The notes under the pieces: model-generated
Seen by the model: the letters and a program-made list of their open reading frames with translations, nothing else
What the model was told of the DNA's origin: nothing
Database searches by the model: none
Position numbers and translations under genes: made by a program
Origin: Pezicula radicicola
Lineage: Eukaryota; Ascomycota; Leotiomycetes; Helotiales; Dermateaceae
Assembly (NCBI GenBank): GCA_003008705.1
Contig: PDUO01000048.1
Coordinates: 257,183 to 321,182, forward strand
Direction of reading: 5' to 3'
Length of the DNA: 64,000 nucleotides
Shown: positions 1 to 11,528 of the stretch, piece by piece
How positions within the stretch are numbered: the first letter of the stretch is position 1
Layout of the letters: every line of letters starts with the position of its first letter

Positions 1-230
1 CTTTATCCTGCCATGATCGCTCGTGTTCCTTATCGCAAGGCCTCGCCTCAGCAATGCATTGGAGATCAGCAGGTTCTTGGTTCAGAACATTGCAAAAAAA
101 GAACATGATATGTGGGTGCTGGAAACATGGTCTAGTGCATAAAACCCTTGGCACCCACGGTCAAGCTTTGGTCAAGCTTTTACCAAGCTTTAAGAAAGCA
201 ACCATCGCTAGACTTCGGTAAACCTCAGAT

Positions 231-3181
231 ATGGAGCAGCCCAAGATCACAGACGTGGAGGAGTCCACGGTCGCCGCACAAAAGCCCGAATACAACAACA
301 ATAAGAAGACGGGACCAAGTGCCCCTTCAGTCCATTCCAAAGATGGCAGCAAGGAGAAGGGGGCTGATGCCTTTAATGAGATACCTCCTTATACCGACGT
401 TGAAGGCCAAGAAGGAGAAATCCATCTCAACACTGCTGCAGATATCGTGACCCAGGTCATTGATCTCGAAGATGATCCCAGCCTGAACCCGTGGACCTTT
501 CGAATGTTCTTCCTCGGTAAGACAGTCCTTTCTGATCATTCCAATGTAACAAGGTCTCCTTTATCTAACTTCACGTAGGAATGGGCCTTTCGTGCTTCGG
601 GGCTGTTCTCGAGGAGATTTACTACTTCAAGCCTCAAGTCATCTATGTATCCCTCAGTGAGTCTTGAGTCTTCTTGTCCATCCTGCCAGCTTAAGATCTA
701 GGCTAATGCGGAACACCAGTGTTCTTGACTGTCGTCGCTTATGTCAGTCGATTCGTTTCCAGTTATTCATGTTCCACGTACCTAATAAGTTTGTAGGCCG
801 CTGGAGAAGCTATGTCGCTGCTAATTCCTCGATGGGGTCCCATTGGTAGGTTCCTCAACCCTGGTCCATTCAACATGAAAGAACACGCAGCAATTGTCAT
901 TATGGCTTCATCCGCTTCTGTCAGCGCAACCAGCACGTTGGTCATCGCTGCGCAAAAGCTCTACTACGGGGGATACCCAAACCAGGGTGGAGCTGTCTTT
1001 ATCACTATGGCTACGCAACGTATGTGCTCGCCTGTCTTCGCAGATTTCATCAATATCCTTTTGCAGAACCAGCATGAAATGAATACTGATCGGCCCGCAG
1101 TCATCGGATATGGTATGGCGGGAATGATGCGGAGAGTTCTGCTCTGGCCCACAAAGATGCTTTATCCCGAAAATCTCCCCATCACCACTGTTTTAGAGAC
1201 CCTTCATAGAGACAAGGCTGGCAATAAAAAGCGAATGAAGGTTTTCTGGATGATCTTCGCAGCTCTCCTTGTTTGGGAAATAGTTCCAGAGGTAGGCATC
1301 TTTTTGTGTACAAGTCTAACTAAAGTTCTAATCTCTTGTAGTATTTGTTTACCATGCTTATTGGCTTCTCGATCTTCTGTCTTGCAGATCAACATAGCCT
1401 CGTCTTCACCAACTTGTTTGGTGGCACGGACGGAAACGAAGGATTAGGATTCCTGTCGGTTTGTCTCGACTGGAACTACATCGCTGGTTTTGGCTCGCCT
1501 CTCTGGTTACCACTTCAGACCCTAACGAATGCTCTTATTGGAACCCTGTACGTGCTCCTCCTGTCCTACGTTTGTCTTATAATTTTTATTGTGCCTATTT
1601 CGTTGGACTTTGTAATGACGGGTGTATATTCTAGCTTCTGTGTCATTATGTTCATGGCATTATACTACGGAAACATCTGGCATGCGCAAGACTTCCCCTT
1701 CTTGTCCCAAGAACTTTTCAACATCACAGGAGCAAACTCGACATACCAAACTGTCTACAACCAGACCCTGGTCTTGAACCCTGACAACACAATCAATGAT
1801 GAAGCTATAAAACTTTATGGCGCTCCGTGGCTCACATCTAGCTACGTGTTCGGTCTTATCACCACTAACGCCGGCTTCACTGGGAACTTTGTTCATATGT
1901 TCCTCTGGAATTATGCCGAGATCAAGACCGGATGGAGCTTCTTGGCATTGAACAATATCAAGAAAAATTTCAACCGTGCTAGTCTTAAGTATTTTCTCAC
2001 ACCTTCCACTTACTTTTTCTGGAGGAACACTGGAAAACGAACCGAAGAAGAAAAACAAGTGTTCTTAGATGATCCAGAAATAGACCCTCATTACAAGGTC
2101 ATGATCCAGAACGATTACGCAGAGTGCCCATCTAGCTGGTACTTCTTCGCTTTCCTCGCCAGTTTCATTACCGTGATGGTTTGCTTGTATGTCATCAAAT
2201 CTACCTTGCCATGGTGGGGTGTCATCTTTGCCCTCATAAGCCTATGGATTATCATGCTCTTCTTTGGAGCACAATATGCCATCACAGGGTTCCAGTTCAA
2301 CCTAGGCAATGTTATGCAGACAATCGCTGGTTACTGTTTCCCTCGAGCTCCTGTTGGTGAGTACCTCTCATTTTAGTGCATAGATATTAGGCTAATATTG
2401 CTTTCAGCAAACATGTACTTCTTAGTCCTGACCTTTAACTCTTTACAACAAGGCCAATATCTCCTGCGCGATCTGAAGCTCGCTCAGCAAGTCAAGCTTT
2501 CACCAAAATGTACCTTCACCACCCAAATCATTGGTTGCGTGTTCGGCGCCATTCTCAATTACATCATGATGCAAAGGTTAACGGCACATTTCTTTATATT
2601 TTCACAAGTATGTATGAACACCAGCTGACACCCTACTCAGCATCGTCAAGGCACAAACCCCAATCCTTCTCTCCGCCGAAGGAACTTCTATCTGGTCTGG
2701 CGCGTGGGTCCAATCCATCAATTCTAACGGTATCGCCTGGTCTATGGCGCCCGAAATGTTCTCATTCGGACAACGCTACCAATGGGTCTCAGCAGCCTAT
2801 TTCCTTGGCTTCCTCCTCCCTCTCCCATTCTACATAATGCATAAAATCTTCCCTCACCAAACTATCTGGAGTTACCTTAACTTATCTATTATCTTCTGGT
2901 ACATGGGCTACCTCGTGGTCGGCGTCAACTCCTCCGTCTGGATTTATTTCGTCATTGGCTTTATTGGTCAGTGGTACTTTAGGAAATATCGTCCAAAGCA
3001 GTTCATCAAGTGGAACTATCTTGTCTCTGCTGGTATGGATGGTGGAACCCAAGTTATGGTTTTCCTGTTGAGTTTCGCAGTCGCGGGTGCGAGTGGTGAA
3101 GCGAGACCATTCCCGCAGTGGTGGGGTAACAATATTAATGGTAATGCTGACCGTTGCGCATATAATTATGCAAGTGAATGA
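231..3181 (+). CDS. Oligopeptide transporter, OPT family
   Basis: Proton-coupled importer of small peptides, glutathione-like or siderophore-like substrates at the plasma or vacuolar membrane (family knowledge; substrate unknown). Exons read: 231-516, 579-656, 720-742, 797-1291, 1342-1547, 1635-2356, 2408-2576, 2641-3181, giving 839 aa, normal for fungal OPT proteins. A polar N-terminal tail (about residues 1-90) precedes many hydrophobic segments. The OPT signature NPGPFNMKEH begins at residue 150, followed by the family-typical SATSTLVIAAQ, ALYYGNIW, DFPFLSQ and the late KYRPKQFIKWNYLVSAGMD (under 20 residues each). The fifth intron (1548-1634) is 87 nt and stays open in frame, so it could be misread as coding; removing it restores the usual OPT spacing. 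The start is the first ATG before the acidic leader. Neighbours give no pathway clue. Family call is secure; substrate is not. Confidence 0.95.
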
Positions 3182-3409
3182 GGTGGACTGCTTGATATAT
3201 GGGTGAGGGAGGTTTGGGTAGTTGTAATGGATGTTTTTTGTGAGAGGGGGGAATTTACGTTTGTTCTTGTGGTATGGATATTTTTAGGAGGGATTTTAGC
3301 GACTAGAATGTAATGAATGAGGTTCTTCGCGAAGTTTCATTGTTATATTTTCGTCTAGTTCCCACTGTCGTTGAAAAGTGGTAATCTTACTTCAATTTGG
3401 CTATTTACC

Positions 3410-3539
3410 TACTGTACAAATTGGTTTATAGGATATCATTCTGACTTGGGTAACTTGCTTGATATAGGTAGCCCGCTTAAATTTGAGTAACGCACTTGTC
3501 CTAATCAGAATGATTTCTTATAAACCAATTCGTACAGTA
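3410..3539. mobile_element. Small TA-flanked inverted-repeat element (MITE-like)
   Basis: Arms 3410-3444 and 3505-3539 are inverted copies matching at 32 of 35 positions by my alignment. Each arm begins at its outer end with TA followed by CTGTAC, which fits a Tc1/mariner-type element with TA target duplication. The 60-bp centre holds three degenerate units of the GTTACCCAAATCAA-type minisatellite seen elsewhere in this window. It has no coding capacity. The element lies about 230 bp beyond the OPT transporter stop codon. Confidence 0.6.
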
Positions 3540-3921
3540 TTCTCCAACCTTCAACTCCTACCCTGAAACCTAAGCTCAAACCTATCTCCCTCGCCTCAAC
3601 TCCCTATAGTTGGTGTAGCGGCATAAACACCCTACCAAAACATCCTTATCGAGCTTTACATAAGGTATCACCCAGGATGAACCTAAGGGGGTTGCGGGAA
3701 GGTGCTGTGCTCGCTACTCAATCTCGATGGATTGTATCTTAAATCGATGTGCGCAAAGAAACATCGAGGATGATGGCGAAAGCATGCCTCAGTACGAAGT
3801 AGTCCTGTCGCTTATGTAAACGGCACATGGGCACAGCCACGGCAAGCCAGTCTCAAGCCACCATTATGTGTTGTGACGACATCTTCATTTCCTCTTTCCA
3901 ACGCAACAATACAAAGCACCA

Positions 3922-5474
3922 ATGTTCAGAACTGCACAGTACTTTCGATTGCCTCAGTTTTTGAATACGTCCTCACCATATCAACTATTCATAACCTCCA
4001 ACATCCTCCCCTTCAAGTTACACTCTTTTCAGTGGTTCCGCGGGATGAAACGCAAAGCATCATCAGACTCAGAAGCAACCAGCTCAAGGAAATCAGCAAA
4101 GCTTGATGATTACTGTAACATAGAGTCAAAATATGACGAGAATGGTATCATCTGGCCGGCTGCGCTCACTCAGATGACAGCAGCACGAGCGTTTCTCACA
4201 GAATGGTGAGTAGGCTTCATCTAGCACCATGCTTGGTCCTTGCCTGTACTAAATGTTGCAGCGCAATAGCTAGAAAGAAGACTTTGGTTGTTCCAGATAA
4301 AGACGCCGATGGCTTAAGCTCTGGAGTGATCATACATCGAACTCTGACCAAGCTGGGCCTGGAAGAAAGCCTCTTGGAGGTGCATCTCATTCAGAAAGGT
4401 TCGAACATTCATCATGAATACGAGCGCGAAGCCATGCTAGAGAAACAGGCGAAATACGTAATTGTCTTAGACCAAGGTAGCAGAGATGGACCTCCTATCA
4501 TTGATGACCCCGAGGCTAAGTGCCTTCTAATTGATCATCACTTAAGTGATGACTTCCCGAAAGATACCATCGTAGTTTCAGCTTGTCACTGCCCTCCTGT
4601 TGCGACAACTTCTCTCATAACTTATGAAATTTGCAAGGAGCTTCATTCAGACATCGCACGAGAATGCGGATATCTATGTGCTATAGGAACTCATGGCGAT
4701 CTCGGCAACTCTCTAAAATGGCTCCCCCCTTTTCCGGATATGGCAGAGACATTTAAAATGCATACCAAAAAACTAATCAACGATTGTGTCTCGTTTCTCA
4801 ATGCTCGTAAGTTTTAAATCGCGTTTCACGTGTAATCTTCCAAAGCAAAATTCAGCAAATAACAAGCAACAGCAAGGAGAACTGGGAGATACGATGTCAT
4901 AACGGCTTGGAATGCTCTTCTCGAAGCAAAAGATCCCAAACAAATTCTTCTCAACAGTCGTCTTTCAGCAGCCCGTCAAGAAATCAACGCTGAAGTCGAA
5001 AAATGCACCCATACACCTCCGAAATTCAGCAAAGATGGCAAGATAGCGGTCCTGAAAATAAAAAGTGAAGCTCAAGTTCATCCGGTAATCGCAACGAGAT
5101 GGGCGGGTCACTTGAAGTCTAAAGCACTCGAGATTGTCATGGTAGCCAACTATGGCTATCTGCCCGGGAAGGTCAATTTCTCATGCCGGATTGCAAGATG
5201 TGCGAGAGGAAGGGAGCCGTCAGTCAATATCATCGAGAGTCTAAAGGCTGTAGCGGATTTAGATGAAGGTAATCTTGTCAGGAGACTAGGTGAGAACTTT
5301 GCACGGGGTCACAAGGAGGCTAGCGGAGGGATTGTTGGGACTGGGGAGTTCGAAGAGCTCTTGGCATTGATGAAGGTTGGAGAAAGGCCCGAGAAGCCAA
5401 CAGATGGAAAGGGCGGAAAGAAGAAAGAGGTGGTGCAGAAAAATACGCTGGCAAATTATTTCCAGAAGACATAA
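3922..5474 (+). CDS. DHH/DHHA1-family phosphoesterase (RecJ-like), PCNA-box-like C-terminus
   Basis: Predicted metal-dependent phosphodiesterase or single-strand exonuclease of the DHH superfamily. Exons 3922-4205, 4262-4806, 4873-5474 give 476 aa. DHH motif I is DKDADG at residues 107-112, motif II is LDQG near 164, motif III is IDHH at 185-188, and a GTHGDLGN motif follows. PRRT opens the third exon, as in RecJ-like proteins, and a DHHA1-like part follows with GGH-type residues (FARGHKEASGG). The last residues, QKNTLANYFQKT, resemble a PCNA-interacting peptide. The first ATG gives an arginine- and phenylalanine-rich leader without acidic residues, mitochondrial-like; a second in-frame ATG at 4045 (residue 42) begins MKRKASS with basic clusters, nuclear-like. 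Dual targeting is inference. The natural substrate is unknown. Confidence 0.85.
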
Positions 5475-5699
5475 TCGACCAAAAAAGCCAAGCTTGTCTA
5501 TTCACATCGTTTTCAACTACTTCGCAAAAAACGGAAAGTGAAATTTTCAGCGTTTAGCATCGCTTGAGGAGATTATAGTGTATTCCTTTCTACCATATTC
5601 TTACTGAAGCTCAAGAACAAGTAAAGCTCGAAGCCTCATTGACATCTCCCCTATTGTACTTATGAGTGTTTTGGTAGGCATAGATGGGCCGACTGACTC

Positions 5700-7066
5700 G
5701 TGGTGTAGAATTCACCCAGATTGGTTGAGATATCTGCTCCAGATTTGGAAACTATTGATCAAAGCTTCTGGGGAAATATATATTACGCTTTAAAATCTGC
5801 CCCTTCTCACAACCATTCGATTTCCGGCTCTGAAGTATATTACCAGTTGTTTTTTGTGGGATAGTTTACCTCCTCTAAAGAATGTGGATGTTGGAGATAT
5901 GGATACTAGTGAAATGCAATCGTTATCTATGTCAGGCACAGACTGTATGTTGGATATTATCTCTTTTCAATTTCTCAAACTTGCGAGATCTCTATCATTT
6001 GTTCGTTCACAACGAATCTATGTATCAATCAACCCTTCGTCAAGTTACTCAGAAACACATAAAATACTAGCTATAGTTATATAGTGAATAATCTTACATT
6101 CATTAACTCTCGAAATAGCCTAGATGCTCCTCAAATCAAAGACAACCCTCAACTAAAAAGCATCAGTCTCTCCGCCGTTCAGGTCACGAAGTACAATAGA
6201 AATTGCGAACAATGGTCCTAAAACAACTGTCATCTTCTCAAAGCCGTCACAAAGTAACAACATGTCAATATGTGGAGTTTTCAATCTCAAGCTTCAAAAC
6301 CTGTCCAACATCAATGAATCTTTCGAAAAGTTTCTCTGTCCCATCTTTGTGTTATGTAGAAAATAACTTGTATATCACCAACAGCACAATTTGAGGAACC
6401 TAAATCTGCCCCTTTCTGTGGGATTTACGAATGGTGGGAGGTTTAGAAGTAAATTTTGTGGTAGCTGATAATACTCTTTTGAATTCAACTTCTATACTAG
6501 CAATATTTCTAGGTAAGTAACTATGTAGCCCCTTTTCTTTCAAACNCCCCGTCCCAAAAAAAAGATAGTAAAACTATGTAACAGTATTCAAATAGAATAT
6601 CTAGATTCTATCATTCCCTGGAATTTTCTTCTCAATACCACGACTCCTGATTTCATCTCCGTATCCATTTCGACAAGTTAGACTACGAACGCCGTAGCGA
6701 ATGACTTGCTAATCACAAAAATCTGCTTGATTTCCACAGCTATTCCTGTTATGCATACGCACCTGGCCCAAGAAGGGAAAAAAAATACAGCGTAAAGCGG
6801 GAGTAATCATTGCCTCGATTATTGTTGGCTCATTGTTGATTGGTGCTGCTGTTTGGTGGAAGAAGAAACATCCGCGGAAGCAAATGACTGTGCTAGCAAA
6901 TCCGGAGACAGGAGTTCCTTTGGCTGATATTGGTGGTGTAGTGAGAACTAATACAGATGAGAATGTGCCGCCTAAGTATTTGAGGGTTGGTAAGCCGGGA
7001 GAGATTCCGCCGGGGTATACTGAGAGCGAGATTGTAAATGGGAGTGTAAGGGAGGTGGATGGATGA
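5700..7066 (+). pseudogene. Decayed receptor-L-domain (Ecm33/Sps2-like) membrane protein
   Basis: No single model works, but all three frames carry pieces of an L-domain repeat protein. Examples are NSPRLVEISAPDLETID at 5709, DVGDMDTSEMQSLSMS near 5885, DAPQIKDNPQLKSISLSAVQ at 6123, NLQNLSNI-type and VENNLYITNSTI segments near 6280-6390, and VVADNTLLNSTSI near 6460. The 3' end is intact: a hydrophobic segment (GVIIASIIVGSLLIGAAVWW, from about 6800), then a basic stop-transfer KKKHPRK and a 60-residue cytoplasmic tail with a PPKYLRVGKPGEIPPGYTE stretch ending at 7066. Frames change and stops intervene, and an ambiguous base sits at 6546. It could be a many-intron gene I failed to splice, but frameshift decay is the simpler reading. 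The family is involved in cell-wall organisation. Confidence 0.45.
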
Positions 7067-7305
7067 TCATCTCATGATGGGAGTACGACAAGACCGCTGG
7101 GAACGTAAGCTTGAGTGGTTGAATAACGAAATCTAATATTTATAGATAATATAGTCTGGAACCGGGGATGAAGAAAGGTGTCAAAGTGTTCAGACAGCTG
7201 GATGTAGTCAGGTTCATAAGTTGAATGGGAACCCCTTCTTTTGTTTTCCGGTTGTTTCGGGTAGCTGGCAATCTCTTATCCTGAAGCAGAAGTTCATTTC
7301 CTCTT

Positions 7306-7402
7306 TCGTCATGGGGATGGTAATCGAGCAACCCAGTTGATTTGGGTGACCGGTGAATCTGGGTAATCTAGTTGGTCCAGGTAACCCAGTCGAATCAACG
7401 CA
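7306..7402. repeat. Degenerate 18-bp minisatellite array
   Basis: About four or five degenerate units of the GTTACCCAAATCAA type, read here on the complementary strand (for example GATTTGGGTGACCGG, AATCTGGGTAATC, CCAGGTAACCCAG). The array lies between two convergent genes, about 250 bp after the L-domain gene end and about 310 bp beyond the arylsulfotransferase gene end. Confidence 0.55.
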
Positions 7403-7710
7403 TCTTTCCCCACCTTCGGTGATCTTTTTCTGGCCCAAGGTCCGTGACATAATACCATGAGGCAATAGCAAGTGCTACTATGTCTCCTCAGTTGCTACTC
7501 TTTTGAAGGTTGAGAATAGCTTGTGCTACCGTATTTGTTCATAGCCTCTTGAATCGTCGTTATTTAGAAGTAGTCGAAATTGCAGTGGTTAAGAATAGTG
7601 TTAAAAAGTGTAGTGTAGTACAGCTTTATAACATATTTAGTACGCAGAAACGTTCTCCAGATCGATTTCAGATGCTGTACATAGTCAGTAATTTACAAAA
7701 TACCAATATA

Positions 7711-9570
7711 TTATATGTTGGAAAGTATTTCCAACGTACAGGGTATCCGTTGGAAGCCAGATGTGCTCCTGAAGCTTGCGAGTGCTTTGTAGTATGCTTG
7801 TGGCAAGTTTTCCAAGAGCGGTCTACGATATGTCCAGATGAGCCATGCACCGGCCAGAAATCCGCTAAGAACAACTAGTGGATGAATAGATACGCTTTCA
7901 TCTTCCTCATCCTCGAGCGGCTCGAGCTTGTCCGATACCTTTAGAGCAGCTAAATTAGTATTCTAACTTCACAACTTGATTTATAAGAACCAAATAAAGG
8001 ACACTTACAGTCTTCCTGGAATCTTTCTCAATAATCTTCGAGTATTTCAAAACCTCACCGTTCAAATCCAAGGCAGCAATTCGAAAATAATCACTCGTCT
8101 GATCATTAACATCAAACCTCGTTTCAAAGCCCATCTTTTCCAAACGTTGAATCTCCACAGACTCAACGCCTTCACCTTCAGGACTCTCGATAATACCCTG
8201 AAGTGACCAACTCACAACCTCAGTTGCTCCATTCCAACTAACAAAAACACTACCACTTCCCTCCATCTTAACATCAGGAAGCGTATTCGGTCTTCCAATC
8301 CAAGGACTTTTGAAGGCTCGATATGACTTGACTCGACCGTTCTCGAAGAATAAGGAAGCTCCAAAATGTACATTACATAATATTTGACCATCAGCCGTGA
8401 ATTCCGTGTAAGCAGCTGAATGACCCCATCCAACAAAGACATTTTCGGTTTCGGGAAGGATCTGAACTGAGCCCTGCGATGCTGATGAGAATTTTTGAGG
8501 GGCGACGTATTGGTTTAGGAGTGTTGCGGTCATGTCGACCAGATCGAGGGATATCTTGAGACCGCGACTGAAATCTGCTGTTTTGATGGAATCGGTGGCA
8601 CCATTGTCGAAGATTGTGATGGTGTTGTTTGGATGCCAGTCTGCGTGGTGTTGCCAGGTGAAATTCGTTGCTGCTCCGTCTGATAGGTCTGTGAATTGAT
8701 TGCGTTTTCCGCCGAGGATCCAGAGGATGCTACCTGTTGGGCTTATGCAGGTTATAGTGTGCATGTAACGAGATGACACGTAGTAGTTTCCTTCTGGGTC
8801 TTTTGATATACTGTTTATGTGGAAATAATCGAAGGCCGTGTCTTTGTCTTTTCCTTTGTTGCCGATTGGTTGAAAGGTTTCGTCGACTTGATAGTGGTCG
8901 GAGGATCTCCATTGGAATAGTAACTCCCCTGTTGCGAGGTCAACTTCTTGGATTAAGCAGTCATATATCCAGCCTGATTCAATTCCAAAATCTGATAGGT
9001 CGGCAGCCACAATTTCGTAGATGGTAATAAGCGCGGTGCCCGTCTCAGTCAACTTGAATTCGTGGAGATCGCCTTGGAGTCCCCCAACTGCAGTTATCTC
9101 GTGTGCGATATCATATGACGAGTTGAGCTATAGATATTAAGATCTTTTATCCCAATGGCTCTTCTTTGAACCGTGAAACTCACCATATAGTAAACTCCGC
9201 GTCCATGTGTACCATCGTCCGTTCCAACCCAAAAAGTCAAGAAGTCTTCCCCATTATAACTCTGCATCTTCATGTCCATAACCTCGCCAAATCTATCTTC
9301 CATCCATACTAGATCCCCTTTCGCATTCAAAATAATTGGACCAGGCTTTTTGACTGATTTTCCGCGAGGTGTGAGAAGTATATAGTCGTTGTCGCATCTG
9401 GAATCCCAACGCTGGATGTCGACTTTCGGCGACTGAAGGTCGAAGGAGACATAGTTATTGGTTGGGTAAAGGCCGTGTAATCCGATATCGTAGGTATTGA
9501 TCCATGATTTTGCTGCTGCTAGCTGCGAAAGAGCTGCAGTTGCTGCGAGGACCACCGAGAAGAACTTCAT
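7711..9570 (-). CDS. Arylsulfotransferase-like protein (Arylsulfotran_2), secreted/membrane-anchored
   Basis: Fungal member of the ASST-type beta-propeller family; in bacteria such enzymes move sulfate between phenols, but the fungal reaction is not established. Exons on the minus strand: 9570-9184, 9127-8009, 7938-7711, totalling 577 aa. Residues 1-20 (MKFFSVVLAATAALSQLAAA) form a signal peptide. Family blocks visible are HEFKLTETGTALITIYE, IYDCLIQEVDL, FHINSISKDPEGNYYVSSR, SGSILWILGGK-like and QHHADWHPNNTITIFDNGA. The last exon is easily missed: it adds an acidic linker, a hydrophobic span (HPLVVLSGFLAGAWLIW) and a short basic tail, so the protein is probably a type I membrane protein with its catalytic part outside. 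I chose the ATG at 9570 rather than the one 18 nt upstream because it directly precedes the signal peptide. Confidence 0.85.
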
Positions 9571-10400
9571 TGTAAAGATTAGGGCCAACGACTTTTACAA
9601 TACAACAGATCCAAGAAGACGAGACATAGAAAAGGAAAGAACATGAAGGAGCAAAAAAATGAAATAAAAAATAACTTACGATACTCTATCTTGAGATGAG
9701 TACTATTCAAGTTCCGAAAATGGAATGCAGCGCGTGGTACTGTACGAAGCTTAGTGGGACTTCCCAGAAATCCTCTGATCTAAAAAGGAGTTGATCGCTA
9801 CAAGTACAAGGCATTACACCAGAGATAAGAATGCCCATCTCCCATATACAATTATTAGCATTTCCAATGACCCGGAATACCCCATAATTCATTGGCTGAG
9901 TCCTTGGAGGTGACGACGCTATGGGTACTGAATTGGTCGCTTAATTCATTGCCCCTGGTGGCCCCACAAGTGATCCCCACAAGCGAGTCGCGTTCTTCTC
10001 TTGGCATGTCTCCTTTTGGGTATCTGCTCGTGTGTTGGAATTGGGAAAATAGGAAAATAGGAAAATAGGGACTTATGGTGTTGCGTTTCATAGTGTGGCG
10101 GAGTATGAGCGCTTTTATTAACAGGGCTCCTTCTGTATCAGCATTACTTTACCCTGTGTTGATCGTCGGCCTTGGCGCTGTTCTTTCCCGATGCTTTGTA
10201 AGAGCTCTAGCAAAACATAACTAGTGAAATTTATTAAAACAAGAACGAACTACTTTGAGTCTGTTGCAAGTATGGCTGTATGAATTGTCTTGCAACCGCA
10301 CTTCTAACCCTCTTTCAAAGAGCGAGAGAATCATTTCAATGTATATTTCTCAATCCAATCCCTTACTGGCTGGTTTCATAGAATGCTACTAGTCAATTAT
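9571..10400. other. Intergenic, 5' flank of the arylsulfotransferase gene
   Basis: No gene supported. A short direct repetition (GGAAAATA three times near 10045) is the only structure noticed. Confidence 0.5.
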
Positions 10401-10401
10401 A

Positions 10402-10650
10402 CTTCTTAGAAGGAGGTACGACAGAGAAGAAGAGTTATCCCGGGGGGAAAAGTTACTAGAAAATATACTTTCTTAGTGTAAAACTTAGCCTAATCTTAGT
10501 AGACTTTTTTTCCTATTTAGGGTAAATAGTCGAGGTTATTTTATATGTCCTATTTAGGAGAAATAATCAAGACTATTTTATATAGGTAATTTTACCTTAG
10601 GTAATACTACTTTAGAGAAGTTAAATAATCTTAAAATTACCTAAAGTAAA
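10402..10650 (+). repeat. Dispersed transposon fragment, copy 1
   Basis: Begins CTTCTTAGAAGGAGGTACGA and shares long runs with the reverse complement of 29390-29712 (TTACTAGAAAATA, CTTTCTTAG.GTAAAACTTAG, TTTTTTTCCTATTTAGG, TAATTTTACCTTAGG.AATACTA). A shorter copy occurs at 24020-24075. The following 300 bp is AT-rich repeats of TTACCTAAAGTAAAATTA type, the look of a heavily mutated repeat. Confidence 0.6.
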
Positions 10651-10940
10651 ATTACTTAAGTTAAAAATATATATACTTTAGAATTACCTTAAGTAAAATA
10701 GTCTTAATTTAAAATTATCTAAATCTAGAAAATATCTTAATAAAAATACTTTAATAAATTACTTAGATAAGAATACCTTAGTAAATTATCTAGATAAAAT
10801 TATCTAAATAAATAAAATCTTATTATTTACTAAATATAGTTTATATTAGCTAGATACCTTATTCTAATATTTTAATATATAGTACCTAGGCGTTATCCTT
10901 AAATTGTCCTACTTATAAAAGAAGAAGGATTTATTATATT
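10651..10940. other. AT-rich degenerate DNA
   Basis: Very AT-rich, few CpA dinucleotides, internally repetitive (AAATTATCTA, TTAGATAA variants). No coding frame. It is consistent with repeat-induced point mutation of an old repeat. Confidence 0.6.
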
Positions 10941-10963
10941 TAGTAGATGAGTATATTCTTGGT

Positions 10964-11528
10964 TTAGATACTGATATCCGCGTTGTAATTGGTATCGATA
11001 TTGAGTACAAGGGAAGTAAGAAGGTATCTATTTCCATCTAGCGTCCATATATTGGAGTCGATGCTGTGGGAGAGAAAAAACTATTTGTTATATAAATAGT
11101 TACAGAAGAGGTATACTCACCAACCTTTAAAAAGCCTATATTTTGTCTAATATTCCTAGCTTTTTCGCGACGAAGAAGGAAGCCTTATTCTTAATCCCTA
11201 AGCCAGCTTGTAACTGCAACTCCAGGACTTTGTTACTAAAGTATTTGCTCCGAAATTTCCTAATCTTACCTAAAGTATATACATCTCGGTAGAAACGTTA
11301 TTTTTATTCCTCGAGTGTACTAAAACTAAAGCGAGGAGAGTAAAGCTAGGTGAAGGGCTAGTCAGGAGCTCCAAACCTTGGGTGAGAAAACGGCGCAGGG
11401 ATAGTACACCACTAGAGTAGCTTGATTCAGACCGGGAAGGTAGATTCGCAGAGCAAGAGCAGAGGGCAGCAAAGAAGGCTATGATGAATGACGGTTCTTA
11501 CAAGGCCAGCTCTTCAGAGGCAGAGTGA
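10964..11528 (+). pseudogene. Decayed hypothetical gene with nonsense changes
   Basis: Two protein-like stretches survive. From 10964 the frame reads LDTDIRVVIGIDIEYKGSKK and continues VSISI-stop-RPYIGVDAVGEKKLFVI-stop-IVTEEV; the stops are TAG where a tryptophan or arginine/glutamine codon would fit and TAA where CAA would fit. From 11361 another frame reads VRSSKPWVRKRRRDSTPLE-stop-LDSDREGRFAEQEQR and ends DGSYKASSSEAE at 11528. The changes fit C-to-T (and complementary G-to-A) mutation. I recognise a general resemblance of the first stretch to uncharacterised fungal proteins but cannot name the family. The stretch between is too degraded to read. Confidence 0.45.

Noticed and set aside
1660..2058. 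132-codon minus-strand frame within the OPT gene
   Set aside because: Lies entirely inside a well-supported transporter exon and has no recognisable family.
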